A DNA stretch of 64,000 bases from Microbulbifer okhotskensis (GTDB lineage Bacteria; Pseudomonadota; Gammaproteobacteria; Pseudomonadales; Cellvibrionaceae). Each line of letters begins with the position of its first letter. Within the stretch, counting starts at the first letter, position 1. Below, piece after piece: positions 47,893-57,492 of the stretch. The DNA lies in contig NZ_JALBWM010000006.1 in NCBI RefSeq assembly GCF_023895975.1, positions 1-64,000 of the forward strand, given 5' to 3'. The notes beneath the pieces were generated by a model. It was not told where the DNA came from and searched no databases. It saw only the letters and a list, made by a program, of their open reading frames with translations. A program made the translations under genes and the position numbers.

Positions 47893-49356
47893 ATGGTGAC
47901 ATATATCAATCGGATTATTACCTGCTCGATTGTAGTGCTCTTTGCCGGGTGCGCATTCAACCCCGCAACCAATAAACCTGACCTGGTATTAATGTCTGAG
48001 AGCAAAGAAATTTCAATTGGCAAGGAAATGCATGAAAAGATTATAGAGAGTACTCCAATCTATACCGACCCGGTACTCACCACCTATGTCAATCACGTTG
48101 GACAAAAGGTCGCTGCTGCCAGTGACCGACCTGCTCTCAAGTACCACTTTACTATTATTGACAGTCAGGATATCAATGCATTTGCACTGCCCGGAGGATA
48201 CGTCTACATCAACAGGGGTTTACTTACTTACCTACATTCTGAAGCAGAAATGGCGGGCGTTCTCGCCCACGAAATTGGCCATATCACCGCGCGACATGCC
48301 GTCCGTCAAAAAACAGCTGCTACGGGAGCCAGTGTTGTGTCTGTACTTTCCGTATTGGTGACAGGCAGTGGTGTAGTTGGCGATGTAGCAAACCTGTATA
48401 GCACTGCAGCCGTAAAAGGCTACGGGCGGGAGATGGAGTTGGAGGCTGACCGCTTTGGCGCCCAATATATGTTCAAAGCTGGCTATGACCCTCAAGCCAT
48501 GATCAATGTTATAGGATTACTCAAAGATCAGGAAACTTTTGCCCGGCGCCGCGCCCGAGTTGAAGGTAAGAAGCCGCAAACTTACCACGGTGTTTTCTCA
48601 TCACACCCCAGAAACGATCTCCGTCTGCAGGAAGTTGTTGATGCCGCAGGCCAATTACCAGAAGAGGGCAAGGAAACCAAAGTAACTTATTACCGCAAAA
48701 AAACCGACGGCCTCGTCTATGGACAAAATACACAACAGTCCAATAAAAACCGCTACAACCATAAACGACTGGGTTTTTCCCTATTATTTCCTGAGGGATG
48801 GCTCGTTGAAAACCAACGTTCAGCCATTGTAGGTTCCGCTCCAGATAAAAGTGCAAAGATCACTATTACAATTTCTAATCGCGAAGGTAATCAACCCGCT
48901 GATATGGCCCTGCGATCTGAATATGATATACGTAAACTGGAGCAAGATGAAAAGCTCAATCAGTACCGACTAGAAGGGCACACGGGGAAAATACCCAACT
49001 TAGAGAAGGAGGACGCAGATCCTGACAGAATTGCAGTAATTTTTTACGGTAGCCGTCAGTTTATGCTCGAAGGAAAAATCATTCGTAGTGACAGCTCTTC
49101 AGAGGAAGTTGTTGATCAATATGATGACTTATTCCTGACTAGTATTCGTAGCTTCCGTCCACTACGGCCGTCTGACACTGTTGAAACTGATATTAAACGC
49201 TTGCGCTACGTCCAGGCGAATGAAAAAACTTCTTTTGCCTCCTTGGCAAAGCACATGGAAATCGGCGAATATGCAGAGGAGCAGTTACGCCTTTTAAACG
49301 GTTACTACCCCCGCGGCGAACCCAAGCCAGGGGAATGGATAAAAATCATTCAGTAG
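47893..49356 (+). CDS. M48-family zinc metalloprotease lipoprotein
   Basis: 487 residues. Lipobox LFAGC (Cys20). Residues about 40-245 are an M48 peptidase related to BepA/LoiP with the zinc site HEIGH at 126-130 and the third ligand in MELEADRFG near residue 184. The rest is a beta-rich region (about 285-400), then a LysM-like tail (TSFASLAKHMEIGEYAEEQL, ending PKPGEWIKII) that could bind peptidoglycan. BepA-type proteases guard outer-membrane protein assembly. Last gene of the cluster, 25 bases after lipoprotein B. Confidence 0.88.
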   Translation: MVTYINRIITCSIVVLFAGCAFNPATNKPDLVLMSESKEISIGKEMHEKIIESTPIYTDPVLTTYVNHVGQKVAAASDRPALKYHFTIIDSQDINAFALPGGYVYINRGLLTYLHSEAEMAGVLAHEIGHITARHAVRQKTAATGASVVSVLSVLVTGSGVVGDVANLYSTAAVKGYGREMELEADRFGAQYMFKAGYDPQAMINVIGLLKDQETFARRRARVEGKKPQTYHGVFSSHPRNDLRLQEVVDAAGQLPEEGKETKVTYYRKKTDGLVYGQNTQQSNKNRYNHKRLGFSLLFPEGWLVENQRSAIVGSAPDKSAKITITISNREGNQPADMALRSEYDIRKLEQDEKLNQYRLEGHTGKIPNLEKEDADPDRIAVIFYGSRQFMLEGKIIRSDSSSEEVVDQYDDLFLTSIRSFRPLRPSDTVETDIKRLRYVQANEKTSFASLAKHMEIGEYAEEQLRLLNGYYPRGEPKPGEWIKIIQ

Positions 49357-49460
49357 TTTAAAAATAATCAATTTTTATCCTTTTACTGCCGCCTTCCTAG
49401 TTTATTTCCAGGAGGGCTCACGCCTACCTGAAAATAAAAGATAATAATAAGGAGTAAACG

Positions 49461-51092
49461 ATGAACGGCTTGATGATGCAATCTCAGCTCATCCTCACAG
49501 GTATCATGAACCATGCCCTGAATAATTCACCTGATAGTGAAATTGTCTCGGTAACTCAGGATAACCCCCACTTCCGTTATAGCTATCAACAAGCGTTTAA
49601 ACGAGTTTCCCAATTAGCACACACGCTAAAAAAGCTTGGAGCCAATAAAGGAGATCGAATTGGTACCCTAGCCTGGAATGATCACCGACACTTTGAACTT
49701 TATTATGCCACCTCCTGTAGTGGCCTTGTTTGTCATACGATCAACCCACGCCTCTTCCCAGAACAAATCACTTATATAGTAAAACACGCGGAAGATCGAT
49801 GGTTATTTATTGACCCCGTATTTATGCCCTTGGTCGAGAGAATGGCAGAACAACTCGACTCTGTTAAAGGCATCATTGTGTTGACAGATAAGGCTCATAT
49901 GCCTGCTACTAACCTGGCGAATGTTTATTGCTATGAAGCGCTAATCGAAAGCGAATCCATCGAGTTTTCCTGGCCCGAACTAGATGAAGAGTGCGCAGCG
50001 GCGCTCTGCTATACATCCGGTACAACAGGTGACCCGAAAGGCGTGCTTTATTCGCACCGTTCACTGATGCTCCACACTTATGGAGTACTGATGCCTGATG
50101 TCTTCGCAATCAGTAGGGATGAGGCCATATTGCCCGTCGTACCAATGTTTCATGTCAATGCTTGGTCTATACCTTTTGCTGCGCCCGCGGTGGGCGCAAA
50201 GCTTGTTTTGCCTGGCCCAAAGATGGGCTGTGGTGAGACCCTGAGCAGTTTGATACAGAAGGAAAGCGTTACTATTGCCGCCGGTGTTCCAACAGTTTGG
50301 CTCTCCCTGCTCAAACATCTCCGAGATAACCAGGATACCTTGCCAAGTCTCAACCGTGTTGTCGTTGGCGGCTCAGCTTGCCCCTGGAGCATTATGGCGG
50401 AATTTGAACAAAAACATGGTGTTTACACTCACCACGCTTGGGGTATGACAGAAATGAGCCCCCTGGGGACTTATAATGCCCGGGTACCTAAAAACCTACC
50501 AAACGAAGCAGCCCAAGCCCTCAGACTAAAGCAAGGCCGCTCCGGGTTTGGCGTTGAAATGCGTATTGTAGATCCAGAAGGCAACACCCTCGCCCAAGAT
50601 GGCCTGGCCTTTGGCGCCTTACAGGTGCGCGGCCCCTGGGTGTGCGAGCGTTATTATCGCTCTGATAAGTCAGCCCTTACCACAGACGGCTGGTTTGATA
50701 CCGGGGATGTTGCCACTATCGATGCCGACGGCTACCTAACGATCACTGACCGCACCAAAGATGTGATCAAGTCAGGCGGCGAGTGGATTTCTTCCATTGA
50801 ACTGGAAAATTTTGCCATGACACTCGGAGATGTCGCGGAGGCCGCGGTCATTGGTGTGGCTCATGAAAAGTGGGCCGAACGCCCTCTACTTATCGTTATT
50901 CCCGCTGAGGGCAAAAAAATAAAATCCTCTGAAATCCTGGCAGCCTTTAAAGGCCATTTTGCCAACTGGTGGATTCCCGACGACTGCGTGACAGCAAAAA
51001 AGCTTCCTCACACTGCGACGGGTAAAGTGAGTAAGAAAGATCTCCGTGAAATCTACGCAGATTACTTATGGCCTCACGAGGCTACAGTTTAG
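49461..51092 (+). CDS. Medium/long-chain acyl-CoA ligase (AlkK-like)
   Basis: 543-residue adenylate-forming enzyme. The P-loop [18 protein letters not shown] starts near residue 182, [10 protein letters not shown] near residue 330, [11 protein letters not shown] near residue 412, and the catalytic lysine in [15 protein letters not shown] near residue 525. It activates fatty acids with ATP to acyl-CoA; layout is that of the AlkK/medium-chain group, exact chain length unknown. AAGGAG precedes the ATG. It starts 104 bases after the M48 gene; whether it shares the cluster transcript is unclear. Confidence 0.9.
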   Translation: MNGLMMQSQLILTGIMNHALNNSPDSEIVSVTQDNPHFRYSYQQAFKRVSQLAHTLKKLGANKGDRIGTLAWNDHRHFELYYATSCSGLVCHTINPRLFPEQITYIVKHAEDRWLFIDPVFMPLVERMAEQLDSVKGIIVLTDKAHMPATNLANVYCYEALIESESIEFSWPELDEECAAALCYTSGTTGDPKGVLYSHRSLMLHTYGVLMPDVFAISRDEAILPVVPMFHVNAWSIPFAAPAVGAKLVLPGPKMGCGETLSSLIQKESVTIAAGVPTVWLSLLKHLRDNQDTLPSLNRVVVGGSACPWSIMAEFEQKHGVYTHHAWGMTEMSPLGTYNARVPKNLPNEAAQALRLKQGRSGFGVEMRIVDPEGNTLAQDGLAFGALQVRGPWVCERYYRSDKSALTTDGWFDTGDVATIDADGYLTITDRTKDVIKSGGEWISSIELENFAMTLGDVAEAAVIGVAHEKWAERPLLIVIPAEGKKIKSSEILAAFKGHFANWWIPDDCVTAKKLPHTATGKVSKKDLREIYADYLWPHEATV

Positions 51093-51452
51093 ACTTCTCA
51101 AACACCCTGCTCCCTTACTGAAATTTGCGGGCTTCTGGCCCGCCATAGGTCTATTCCGCCCTCAGATCAATAACCAAAATCTATTAAGTAATGAAAAATG
51201 CCAAATTTGTATTATTCGTTAAATGGATGACAATCTGGTCCAGACTTCGCGATAGCCTAAATAACACCCTCTCAAGTTATTGATCAGGCTACCCATGTCT
51301 TATTAATAACTGGCTAAATTCCAATTTGGACTTATTTAACGTGTGAAAATAGTTGGAATACTCGGAGCGTACAATTGCTAACCTTATTGATATCTCTCTG
51401 TCACAATCTTTTGCTAGAAAGTGCCGCACAGTCAATTAAGGGTTACTTTCAC
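51093..51452. other. 360-base gap between the acyl-CoA ligase and glpQ
   Basis: A GC hairpin follows the ligase gene: GCGGGC (51127-51132) with GCCCGC (51138-51143), but without a T-run, so it is only a possible terminator. The rest is AT-rich and should hold the glpQ promoter; I could not place one with confidence. Confidence 0.4.
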
Positions 51453-52550
51453 ATGTTTAAAAAACTTTTATCATTTGTGTTAATCGGCTGTTCGATAGCC
51501 TCAACGCTCACTTGTGCTGACAGTATTCAACCTCGCAAGAAGCACCCATTGGTGGTTGCTCATCGCGGCGCCTCCGCTTACCTGCCAGAACATACGCTGG
51601 AATCCAAGGCGCTGGCCTACGGCATGCGCCCGGATTATATAGAACAGGACTTGGTACTCAGTAAAGACAACCACCTGATTGTCATGCACGACATTCACCT
51701 CGACAACGTAACCAATGTTGCCGAAGTTTTTCCACAACGTGCACGAGATGACGGCCACTTTTACACTATCGACTTTAGCCTTACCGAACTCAAACAACTT
51801 CGGGTTTCTGAGCCTTTTATAAACGGGGAAGATGGTCACCAGGCAAAATACCCCGGGAGATTCCCACTATGGAAATCCAGCTTTAAACTCTCCACTTTCG
51901 AGGAAGAGCTCGAGCTAATTCAAGGGCTTAATCGTTCGCTGGGCTACGACATTGGTATCTATCCGGAAATTAAAAAACCCTATTTCCATCACTGGGAGGG
52001 TAGGGATATCGCCGTATTGGCGCTGCAAACACTAAAGAAATATAGCTACTCCGATATTGACCAAAAAATTTTCCTTCAGTGCTTTGATGCAGAAGAGCTC
52101 CAGCGTATTAAATTTGAACTGATGCCATCCCTAGGTATGGACTTACCCTTAGTGCAGCTGGTTGCAGCCACAGATTGGGGGGAAAAGCTGATTACAGTCA
52201 ACGGAAATATCGAAAGCTATGACTACGACTGGATGTTACAGCAGGGCGGACTGAGTAAAATTGCCACTTACGCAGAAGGAATTGGTCCCTGGTACCCAAT
52301 GCTGATTGACACGAAAAATGGCAAGCCGAGCGCTAATGGTGTCGTTCGCCGCGCACATAGCAGACAGCTACAGGTCCACCCATACACTTTCCGCGCTGAC
52401 ACCGGTAAAGTGCCTGAAGAGTTTGCAAGCTTTGAAGACTTCCTGCACTTTGCCGTATACCGGTTGCGTATAGACGCTCTCTTCACCGATCACCCGGACA
52501 GGGCGGTCAATTACCTGTCACGAAACCCAAGGCATAATCCGACTAATTAA
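51453..52550 (+). CDS. glpQ: Periplasmic glycerophosphodiester phosphodiesterase
   Basis: 365 residues from the ATG at 51453 (AAGGG upstream); a 26-codon 5' extension is possible but would bury the signal peptide (KKLLSFVLIGCSIASTLTCA). GDPD TIM-barrel signatures are VAHRGASAYLPEHT, IEQDLVLSKDNHLIVMHD and IYPEIKKPYFH. These supply the catalytic His pair and the acidic Ca2+ ligands of GlpQ, which cleaves deacylated phospholipids to glycerol-3-phosphate and alcohol. Size and order match E. coli GlpQ. No glpT neighbour is visible. Confidence 0.92.
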   Translation: MFKKLLSFVLIGCSIASTLTCADSIQPRKKHPLVVAHRGASAYLPEHTLESKALAYGMRPDYIEQDLVLSKDNHLIVMHDIHLDNVTNVAEVFPQRARDDGHFYTIDFSLTELKQLRVSEPFINGEDGHQAKYPGRFPLWKSSFKLSTFEEELELIQGLNRSLGYDIGIYPEIKKPYFHHWEGRDIAVLALQTLKKYSYSDIDQKIFLQCFDAEELQRIKFELMPSLGMDLPLVQLVAATDWGEKLITVNGNIESYDYDWMLQQGGLSKIATYAEGIGPWYPMLIDTKNGKPSANGVVRRAHSRQLQVHPYTFRADTGKVPEEFASFEDFLHFAVYRLRIDALFTDHPDRAVNYLSRNPRHNPTN

Positions 52551-52567
52551 ATATGGATAAAGAGTAA

Positions 52568-52590
52568 AAAGGCCGCATCTTGCGGCCTTT
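52568..52590. terminator. Bidirectional rho-independent terminator glpQ / enoyl-CoA hydratase
   Basis: AAAGGCCGCA (52568-52577) and TGCGGCCTTT (52581-52590) form a 10-bp stem with a three-base loop. A-run and T-run on the two sides let it serve both convergent genes. Confidence 0.92.
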
Positions 52591-52596
52591 TTCAAT

Positions 52597-53376
52597 TCAG
52601 TCGAACTTGGAAAAATCTGCTGGCCGCTTCTCCATAAAGGCCGTGGCAGCTTCCTTAAACTCCTCAGATGCAAGGCGCTCTTTAAAGTGACGGCCTTCAT
52701 CCTGGATAAACTCCAACCCCCTCTCCTCGGTGCCTGTGCGCAATAATTGCTTGGTCAGGCGTACCGCTGCCGGCGCCTTTTTAGCAAGTTCAGCGGCAGC
52801 CTCACGGGCACGTACTATAGCTTCCGCTGGTGCCACCGCTGCATTACAGATTCCAATTTCAACAGCTTCCCGTGCTCCAAAGCGCTTACTCAGCAATAGC
52901 AGTTCGGAGGCCTTAGCATGGCCAGCAATACGGGGGAGTAAGTAACTGGAGCCATATTCAGGGCACAGCCCCAGATCCACAAATGGCATTTGGAACATGC
53001 TATCTTCACCAGCAAAAGACAAGTCACAGTGCAACAACATAGTTGTACCGATACCTACCGCCGGGCCATTCACAGCCGCAACCACCGGTTTGGGGAAATG
53101 GTAAAGGGCACTCATAAACTGGAAAACTGGGGACTCCTCTCCCTCTGTGGAACCTCCCAGAAAATCGTTCAGGTCATTACCACTGGTGAAAATACCTTCT
53201 GCTCCAGAAATAATCGCAACCCGGATATCCGTATTGGTCGCCGCACTATTGAGCAGATCTGCCATGGTTTTGTACATAACCATCGTCAGGGCATTTTTAC
53301 GCTCAGGTCGGTTAATAGTCATTTCAAGGATGCGGTCTTTGACCTGAACCTGAATTTCCGCGCATGCGCTTTGCAT
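52597..53376 (-). CDS. Enoyl-CoA hydratase/isomerase family protein
   Basis: 259 residues from the ATG at 53376 (GGAGAA upstream); the frame continues 16 codons further without a good site. Crotonase signatures: INRPERKNALTMVMY, IFTSGNDLNDFLGG (oxyanion loop) and AAVNGPAVGIGTTMLLHCD. At the acid positions it has LGLCPEYGSSYLLPRIAGH, with a Glu in the usual active-site region. It hydrates or isomerises enoyl-CoA in fatty-acid-type breakdown; substrate not defined. Convergent with glpQ. Confidence 0.87.
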   Translation of the reverse strand: MQSACAEIQVQVKDRILEMTINRPERKNALTMVMYKTMADLLNSAATNTDIRVAIISGAEGIFTSGNDLNDFLGGSTEGEESPVFQFMSALYHFPKPVVAAVNGPAVGIGTTMLLHCDLSFAGEDSMFQMPFVDLGLCPEYGSSYLLPRIAGHAKASELLLLSKRFGAREAVEIGICNAAVAPAEAIVRAREAAAELAKKAPAAVRLTKQLLRTGTEERGLEFIQDEGRHFKERLASEEFKEAATAFMEKRPADFSKFD

Positions 53377-53594
53377 AATGTTCTCCGGAGTAAGAAGTAG
53401 ATCGGGCACTCTGAGTGACCGCAATATGAGGCCTCAGCAAAAAATAGCTTTTCTTATCAACTGCAAGCCACCTTTTCAGACGATCCATATTAACCGTTGC
53501 TCTCAGGGGCGCGAGTTCCTAATCAACCACTTTCGTTGACGGGAATAACCCGGCCAGCGATAGCCGGGCCAGCCCATGCCGTAAACGACCAGAA

Positions 53595-54515
53595 TCAAGT
53601 TTTCTGTGCAGAATCCCGGCGTAAAGGTTGACACATGCAATGTACGCCGCCTCCTCCAGGAGTAATCATAGAGATATCAGGGTCAATGACCTCCAAACCA
53701 TGGGCACGGCATTTTTCAGCGAGCCCCGTATTGGCCTTGGGCAGCATTACGCGATCATTACCCAGGGCAACGACATTCACACCCAACTCCAATACTTGCG
53801 GGAAAGGGATATCAATGATTTCTATATTGCGGCTCTTAAACCACTGTACCAGCTCCGGCTCAACAGCATCGATACAAATCGCAGCCAGTTTCTCTGCAAG
53901 CATTGCCACCATCACATCAATATGCAGGAAGAACGGATCGAACTGATAGCCTCTAACCTCCCAGCCCTCTTTTTCTACCCAGCTTTTCATTTGCGCAAAC
54001 CCTAGCGGACTGGTGCGCTCGCCGGAATATCCGCAGAGAATCACACCGGGTTCAAGCACCATAAAGTCTCCGCCTTCAAGTGACCCAGCGGTGATTACAT
54101 CGTAAATGGGGATATTTAGCTCTGCATACTTTTTCACAATCGGCGCCCACTCCCCTCGGCGCCACGGGCTGAACATCTGTGTCACTATTGGCCCCCAAGG
54201 AGTCATCACCGAGGAATCACGACCATATATCTGATACGGCAGACTGCTGTCCGCAGGAATCAGGTGCGTATTCACTCCAGCCTGCCTATAGGCATCGAGC
54301 ATTTCCACATGCTGGGCTTCGGCCACTTTGTGATCAAACTGCATACCAAGACGTTCAGCACGTCGCGCGCTGGCATTTCCCGTACGCCAGCTAAAGTTAT
54401 CCACAGGCCCGATTAGGACATCATGCAAAACGCCATATTCAGAGTCCATTCCCCAATTGTTAAGGGGGGCAGTACCGCCATTATCCTGACGGTACTTCAA
54501 AGTAAATTCACCCAT
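53595..54515 (-). CDS. Amidinotransferase/dimethylarginine dimethylaminohydrolase-like enzyme
   Basis: About 306 residues from the ATG at 54515. Guanidino-modifying pentein fold: YGRDSSVMTPWGPIV near residue 97, GGDFMVLEPGVILCGYSGERTS carrying substrate-binding acids, the catalytic His in PFFLHIDVMVAML and the nucleophilic Cys in GGGGVHCMCQP near the C-terminus. Members hydrolyse or transfer amidino groups of arginine derivatives. It lies just downstream of an M20 carbamoylase on the same strand, so both may process a guanidino or ureido compound. Confidence 0.82.
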   Translation of the reverse strand: MGEFTLKYRQDNGGTAPLNNWGMDSEYGVLHDVLIGPVDNFSWRTGNASARRAERLGMQFDHKVAEAQHVEMLDAYRQAGVNTHLIPADSSLPYQIYGRDSSVMTPWGPIVTQMFSPWRRGEWAPIVKKYAELNIPIYDVITAGSLEGGDFMVLEPGVILCGYSGERTSPLGFAQMKSWVEKEGWEVRGYQFDPFFLHIDVMVAMLAEKLAAICIDAVEPELVQWFKSRNIEIIDIPFPQVLELGVNVVALGNDRVMLPKANTGLAEKCRAHGLEVIDPDISMITPGGGGVHCMCQPLRRDSAQKT

Positions 54516-54600
54516 TCGCCTTTGTTCCAACTTGTTGTCAGTTAGCGGCCCTATCTCAAAACATGAGTAGCGCCGTCATTAAATCTGCCATGCAGCTTCT

Positions 54601-55848
54601 TTATGCCAGTTCAGCGGCTTTCAACATTGCATGTAACAGCACATTACAGCCTGCTTCTAAGTGGCCTGGCTCTGCTGACTCCGCTTCATTGTGAGACAAG
54701 CCCCCTTCGCAAGGCACAAATATCATTGAAACGGGAGCAACACGGGAGACATAAACCGAATCATGTCCCGCACCCGATACCATGCGGCGATTACTGTAGC
54801 CCAGAGTTTGTACCGCACGACTAACCGCATCGATGCAATTTTCATCAAAAGCGACAGGAGGTGAATACCATTCCTCACGCACCTCAACCCGAGTACCTGT
54901 CTCCTCCTGCACCTGTTCGGCCAATCGATAAAGAGACCCGTGTAGATGGTTTAACCCCTCGGGTATGGGGTGGCGTAAATCGAGCGCCAATACGACCTCT
55001 TCCGGAACAGTATTACGGCTCCCTGGTGCCGCTCTCAAGTCGCCGCAAGTGATACGGGCATCTTCAGAGTAAGCCCTCACCTCGCGATACAATCGCTCGC
55101 AAAGCATGGATAGTGCCTGCACCGGATCTCGGCGATCTTCCATCGGCGTCGGCCCCGCATGACAAGGCATTCCGTGAAATATAACGTCATACCAACGAAT
55201 ACCCTGCACCCCGGTAACAACACCTATGACCTGTTCTTGTTTTTCTAGAATGGGGCCCTGCTCAATATGAGCCTCAAAGGACGCTTTAATAGCCCTTGGC
55301 AAAACCGGCTCAGTGCCGAGGTAACCAATCCGCTCCAATTCTTCGCCAATCGTAATGCCGGACTTGTCCGCACGACTGTGACCATACTCCAAACTGAACT
55401 CCCCGGCCCAGACACCTGAGCCAACCATCGCAGGAGAAAAACGTGCGCCCTCTTCGTTGGTCCAGACCACTAACTCCAGCGGCGCTTTAGTTCGAATCCC
55501 GTTGTCCTCCAGGGTTCGCAAAACTTCCAGCCCCGCAAGAACGCCATAGACACCATCAAACTTACCGCCGGTAGGCTGGGTATCTAAATGAGAGCCGGTA
55601 ATCACTGCAGGTGAACTATTATCCGCACCTGGCCGGCGTGCAAAAATATTCCCCATCCGGTCCACGCGAATCTCGCAACCGATATCCCGGCACCAGCGCA
55701 CAAAAAGATCTCGCCCCTCGCGGTCTTCATCGGTTAGGGCCTGACGGTTACACCCGCCTGCCGGTGTCGCACCTATTTCAGCTATCTCCATCAGGCTATT
55801 CCAGAGGCGGGCGCTGTCAACACGCAGATTTTGTGCAGGGTTTTCCAT
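54601..55848 (-). CDS. Zn-dependent M20 amidohydrolase (N-carbamoyl-amino-acid hydrolase/allantoate type)
   Basis: 415 residues, typical for the HyuC/AllC/beta-ureidopropionase group. Metal ligands are visible in TGSHLDTQPTGGKFDGVYG, TNEEGARFSPAM and FEAHIEQGP, with GAGHDSVYVSRVAP and GGLSHNEAE at the C-terminal end. Such enzymes split N-carbamoyl or ureido groups, releasing ammonia and CO2. GGAG precedes the ATG. It is followed 86 bases later by the amidinotransferase-like gene and is divergent from tryptophan dioxygenase. The exact substrate is not determinable. Confidence 0.88.
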   Translation of the reverse strand: MENPAQNLRVDSARLWNSLMEIAEIGATPAGGCNRQALTDEDREGRDLFVRWCRDIGCEIRVDRMGNIFARRPGADNSSPAVITGSHLDTQPTGGKFDGVYGVLAGLEVLRTLEDNGIRTKAPLELVVWTNEEGARFSPAMVGSGVWAGEFSLEYGHSRADKSGITIGEELERIGYLGTEPVLPRAIKASFEAHIEQGPILEKQEQVIGVVTGVQGIRWYDVIFHGMPCHAGPTPMEDRRDPVQALSMLCERLYREVRAYSEDARITCGDLRAAPGSRNTVPEEVVLALDLRHPIPEGLNHLHGSLYRLAEQVQEETGTRVEVREEWYSPPVAFDENCIDAVSRAVQTLGYSNRRMVSGAGHDSVYVSRVAPVSMIFVPCEGGLSHNEAESAEPGHLEAGCNVLLHAMLKAAELA

Positions 55849-55977
55849 TCAAAGAGCTCCAGGCTTTATAATGAGTCCAATATAAATCACTTTGCCAAAA
55901 TTTTTGTTTTGATCCACACCGGCTAAAAAGCGCATTATTTTGCAACTGGTCAAAACACGCTCAGGAAGCAGCTGACT

Positions 55978-56760
55978 ATGACAATAACTTATAGTTCTTA
56001 CCTTAAAGTAGACGAGCTTTTACAGTGCCAGAAGCCCCTTTCCGATGGCCCCGAGCACGACGAACTTTTATTTATTACCATCCACCAGAGCTATGAGCTG
56101 TGGTTTAAACAAATGCTGCATGAACTGGACTTTTTGGTGCGCCTATTCAATGCAGGTGAACGCAATCGCGCTTTGCATACGCTTAAGCGAGTGGATGCTA
56201 TCTATCGTACATTGATACAACAGGTAGATATTCTGGAAACCTTAACTCCACTGGAGTTTATGTCTTTTCGGGATCGTCTCTCCACTGCCAGCGGCTTCCA
56301 GTCATACCAGTTTCGTGAATTGGAATTTCTCTATGGAGCTAAAGACCCAAAGAAATTAGAAAATTATACTCCGGGCTCAACGCACTACCAACGTCTTCTG
56401 AAGCGTCTTGAGTCTCCGACTTTGTGGGACGCTTTCTTAACATTTTTGACACACGAGGGGCACAAAGTACCGCAGGGCGAATTGGAGAGAGATTTTAGCC
56501 AGGTACCTGAGCCATCCCCAGCAGTGCAGAAGATATTGATCGATGTCTACCGCAATGACCCCCTAGTAAGTGAGATCTGCGAGGCGTTAGTAGACATTGA
56601 CACTTCTTTGCAGCAGTGGCGCTATCGGCATGTGAAAATGGTCGAGCGTACAATCGGTAGTAAAATGGGTACCGGAGGTTCCAGTGGTGTGGGCTATCTC
56701 CATGGGACTCTATTTAAAGCCGTGTTCCCTGACTTATGGGCAATCCGCTCCGAATTTTAA
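55978..56760 (+). CDS. kynA: Tryptophan 2,3-dioxygenase
   Basis: 260-residue heme dioxygenase that opens L-tryptophan to N-formylkynurenine, the first step of the kynurenine route. Substrate-side residues lie in FITIHQSYELWFKQMLHELD (His near residue 37) and the proximal heme His in YRHVKMVERTIGSKMGTGGSS near residue 220. Length is in the bacterial TDO range. AGGAAG precedes the ATG. No kynB or kynU lies in this window. Confidence 0.95.
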   Translation: MTITYSSYLKVDELLQCQKPLSDGPEHDELLFITIHQSYELWFKQMLHELDFLVRLFNAGERNRALHTLKRVDAIYRTLIQQVDILETLTPLEFMSFRDRLSTASGFQSYQFRELEFLYGAKDPKKLENYTPGSTHYQRLLKRLESPTLWDAFLTFLTHEGHKVPQGELERDFSQVPEPSPAVQKILIDVYRNDPLVSEICEALVDIDTSLQQWRYRHVKMVERTIGSKMGTGGSSGVGYLHGTLFKAVFPDLWAIRSEF

Positions 56761-56827
56761 ATTATGAGGGCCTTTGGGCTATCACGGATACTCTCTCCGT
56801 GGCCCAGCCAAATATTGCCTCAGAAAC

Positions 56828-56857
56828 AAAAAAAGCCAGCATAAGCTGGCTTTTTTT
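56828..56857. terminator. Bidirectional rho-independent terminator kynA / exbD
   Basis: Seven A residues and GCCAGC (56828-56840), a four-base loop ATAA, and GCTGGC with seven T residues (56845-56857) make a 13-bp stem that terminates both convergent transcripts. Confidence 0.93.
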
Positions 56858-56881
56858 GAGTTCGAAAACTAACAGAAGTTC

Positions 56882-57307
56882 TCAGTCTTCTTCGTAAGGT
56901 ACCAGAGAAACCTGAATACCCAGGTTCACTTCCTTCGCCGCATCTGCGATCTGAACATAGGTATCTGCGCTGGACTTGTTATGTGCACGGACAATCACGA
57001 TAGCCTGTGGGTTCTCGGCGTAAAGCTGAGCGATACGGGCTCTTACAGCGCGACTGTCAACGCGACTACCACCCAGGGTGATCTCGTCATTGGCATCAAC
57101 CATCAACAAAATATTCTGCTTATCGCTGTCAGGTGGAGTGGTATCGGTCTCATTTTGATCAGGCACATTTACGTCCAAGGCCTGCTCTTTAACAAAGGAA
57201 GCTGTCACGATAAAGAAGATCAACATGATAAACACAACGTCCAACATGGGCGTCAGGTCGATATCTGCCTTTTCTTCTTCTACGGCCTTTCCGCGTCGTC
57301 TACTCAT
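56882..57307 (-). CDS. ExbD/TolR-family biopolymer transport protein (orphan)
   Basis: About 141 residues. Cytosolic basic N-terminus (MSRRRGK), one membrane helix DLTPMLDVVFIMLIFFIVTA with the conserved proton-carrying Asp, and a periplasmic domain ending VNLGIQVSLVPYEED. It couples proton flow through an ExbB partner to TonB action. Unusually there is no exbB next to it: mgsA lies upstream on the same strand and kynA downstream. The ATG at 57307 is preferred to a TTG at 57328. Confidence 0.9.
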   Translation of the reverse strand: MSRRRGKAVEEEKADIDLTPMLDVVFIMLIFFIVTASFVKEQALDVNVPDQNETDTTPPDSDKQNILLMVDANDEITLGGSRVDSRAVRARIAQLYAENPQAIVIVRAHNKSSADTYVQIADAAKEVNLGIQVSLVPYEED

Positions 57308-57492
57308 AAAACACCGTGCAATTTTCAAATATCAAGGGCGCCGGATTGACCGGTCTGATCTGGTGGGCAAGATTGCCGCGATTTCGCAAGCATTGCAAGT
57401 GCAACCTATTACCCGGACAAACAAACCTTATAAATCAATAAGTTACAGAATCAATCGCTCACAAAAGATCAATTTTTAAGCAAAAATTCCGA

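Noticed and set aside
34131..49356. Zorya-type phage defence system
   Set aside because: There is an ExbB/MotA-like channel, but no MotB-OmpA protein (ZorB) and no helicase or nuclease genes, so the match is only general.
34131..49356. Type VI secretion regulatory cluster because of the FGE-like domain
   Set aside because: No Tss/Vip/Hcp genes, kinase or TagQST partners are present.
55485..55500. GTTCGAATCC-like tRNA T-loop pattern
   Set aside because: Lies within the conserved M20 hydrolase coding sequence and no cloverleaf can be folded around it.
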